Source: Ramlibacter sp. (GTDB taxonomy: Bacteria > Pseudomonadota > Gammaproteobacteria > Burkholderiales > Burkholderiaceae_C). From it: a stretch of DNA of 5,518 nucleotides. The DNA lies in the NCBI GenBank assembly GCA_025351615.1, contig JANXVP010000457.1:1-5518 (forward strand). Reading direction: 5' to 3'. The notes beneath the pieces are model-generated. The model saw only the letters and a program-made list of their open reading frames with translations. It searched no databases and was not told where the DNA came from. The translations under genes were made by a program, and so were the position numbers. Shown here in pieces: positions 4,906 through 5,518 of this stretch; position 1 is the first letter of the stretch, and every line of letters begins with the position of its first letter.

Positions 4906-5518
4906 CCGCGGCCGGGGCGAGTGTGCGCATGGGTGCGGCGCTGATGCAGCTCGACGCGGTCGGCGTGCGCTTTGGACCGATCACGGCGCTCGCCGGTGTC
5001 GGACTTGCCGTGCCTGCGGGCCAGCGGCTGGCGCTGATTGGCGCCAACGGCAGCGGCAAGAGCACGCTGCTGCGGGTGCTGCACGGACTGGTCCCGCCCA
5101 CCAGCGGATCGGTGCACCGCCGCAGCGCCATGCGCCAGGCGATGCTGTTCCAGCGACCGTACATGCTGCGCGCCAGCGCGCTGGTGAACGTCGCGCTCGG
5201 GCTGCGGATCCGGGGCACACCCTGGCGGCAGGCGAAGGCGGAGGCGGTCGAAGCGCTGGCGCGGGTCGGCCTCGCGGATCTCGCGCTGCGGCCTGCGCGA
5301 ACGCTTTCCGGCGGGCAGCAGCAGCGGCTGGCGCTGGCACGGGCCTGGAGCCTGAAGCCTGACGTGCTGTTGCTGGACGAGCCGACCGCGAGCCTGGACC
5401 CGCACGCCAAGCACGAGGTGGAAGCGTTGATGGGGGAATTCTCCGGGTCCGGCATGACCCTGGTCTTCGCCAGCCACAATCTGGGCCAGGTCAAGCGGCT
5501 CGCCACGCGGGTCTGCTA
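4902..5518 (+). CDS. tupC: Tungstate-type ABC transporter ATP-binding protein TupC (3' end beyond window)
   Basis: The frame is open from the ATG at 4902 to the window end (205 complete codons plus TA), so the gene is truncated only by the window. It encodes the cytoplasmic ATPase that powers the TupB channel. All catalytic elements are present: Walker A GANGSGKST (47-55), Q-loop Gln84 in LFQRP, signature LSGGQQQR (135-142), Walker B VLLLDEP (155-161) with Glu160, D-loop SLD (164-166) and H-loop His192 in ASHN. The first 15 residues are an Ala/Gly-rich lead-in that varies in this family; starts at Met10 or Met15 are possible, but the Shine-Dalgarno sequence and ATGA overlap favour 4902. By family habit about 25-40 residues are missing at the C-terminus. 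A molybdate-type C-terminal regulatory domain, if any, would lie outside the window. Confidence 0.93.
   Translation, partial: MTAAGASVRMGAALMQLDAVGVRFGPITALAGVGLAVPAGQRLALIGANGSGKSTLLRVLHGLVPPTSGSVHRRSAMRQAMLFQRPYMLRASALVNVALGLRIRGTPWRQAKAEAVEALARVGLADLALRPARTLSGGQQQRLALARAWSLKPDVLLLDEPTASLDPHAKHEVEALMGEFSGSGMTLVFASHNLGQVKRLATRVC

Noticed and set aside
4413..5506. Overlapping minus-strand frames opposite tupB and tupC
   Set aside because: They contain only Arg/Ser/Ala/Gln-rich sequence and cross two well-supported plus-strand genes.
1..5518. CRISPR arrays, tRNA or rRNA genes, insertion sequences
   Set aside because: No spaced direct repeats, cloverleaf-like sequence, transposase reading frame or terminal inverted repeats were seen on either strand.

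Overview
The window is GC-rich (roughly two thirds G+C by eye) with strongly GC-biased third codon positions. The proteins resemble those of Burkholderiales, most likely Comamonadaceae or a close relative. This taxonomic guess rests on protein style and base composition only.

Layout: (1) Bases 1-27 are probably the last codons of a plus-strand gene. They converge on a minus-strand operon, and two small GC hairpins (34-53 and 55-73) sit at the junction. (2) Bases 62-2687 (minus strand) form an operon in the order dctQ, a 14-codon bridging ORF, dctM, and an unnamed membrane gene. dctQ and dctM encode the small and large membrane subunits of a TRAP transporter of the mannitol/chloroaromatic (FcbT2/FcbT3-like) type. 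The last gene encodes a 165-residue two-helix membrane protein whose start overlaps the dctM stop (ATGA). No periplasmic binding protein (dctP) gene is present. (3) Bases 2688-2855 are a divergent intergenic region with a 12-base GC palindrome, a possible -10 for dctQ and a -10-like AATAAT very close to the next gene's start codon. (4) Bases 2856-4118 (plus) encode a two-domain enzyme of the EgtB/SenA family (N-terminal DinB-like four-helix part, C-terminal formylglycine-generating-enzyme fold). These enzymes are Fe-dependent and join S or Se to hercynine in ergothioneine or selenoneine synthesis. In this copy the usual HX3HXE iron motif reads HX3RXE. (5) Bases 4171-5518 (plus) encode a tungstate-type ABC transporter: permease TupB, then the ATP-binding subunit TupC overlapping it by ATGA and cut off by the window end.

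The two transport modules point away from the central enzyme gene. The TRAP system would use a Na+ or H+ gradient to import an organic acid, and the ABC system would import an oxyanion. The enzyme gene has none of its expected pathway partners (senB, senC, egtD, egtC) within the window. Together with the altered iron ligand, this makes it the least ordinary object here. The other items worth a second look are the coupled 165-residue gene, the 14-codon ORF with a hairpin between dctQ and dctM, and the apparently leaderless plus-strand starts.
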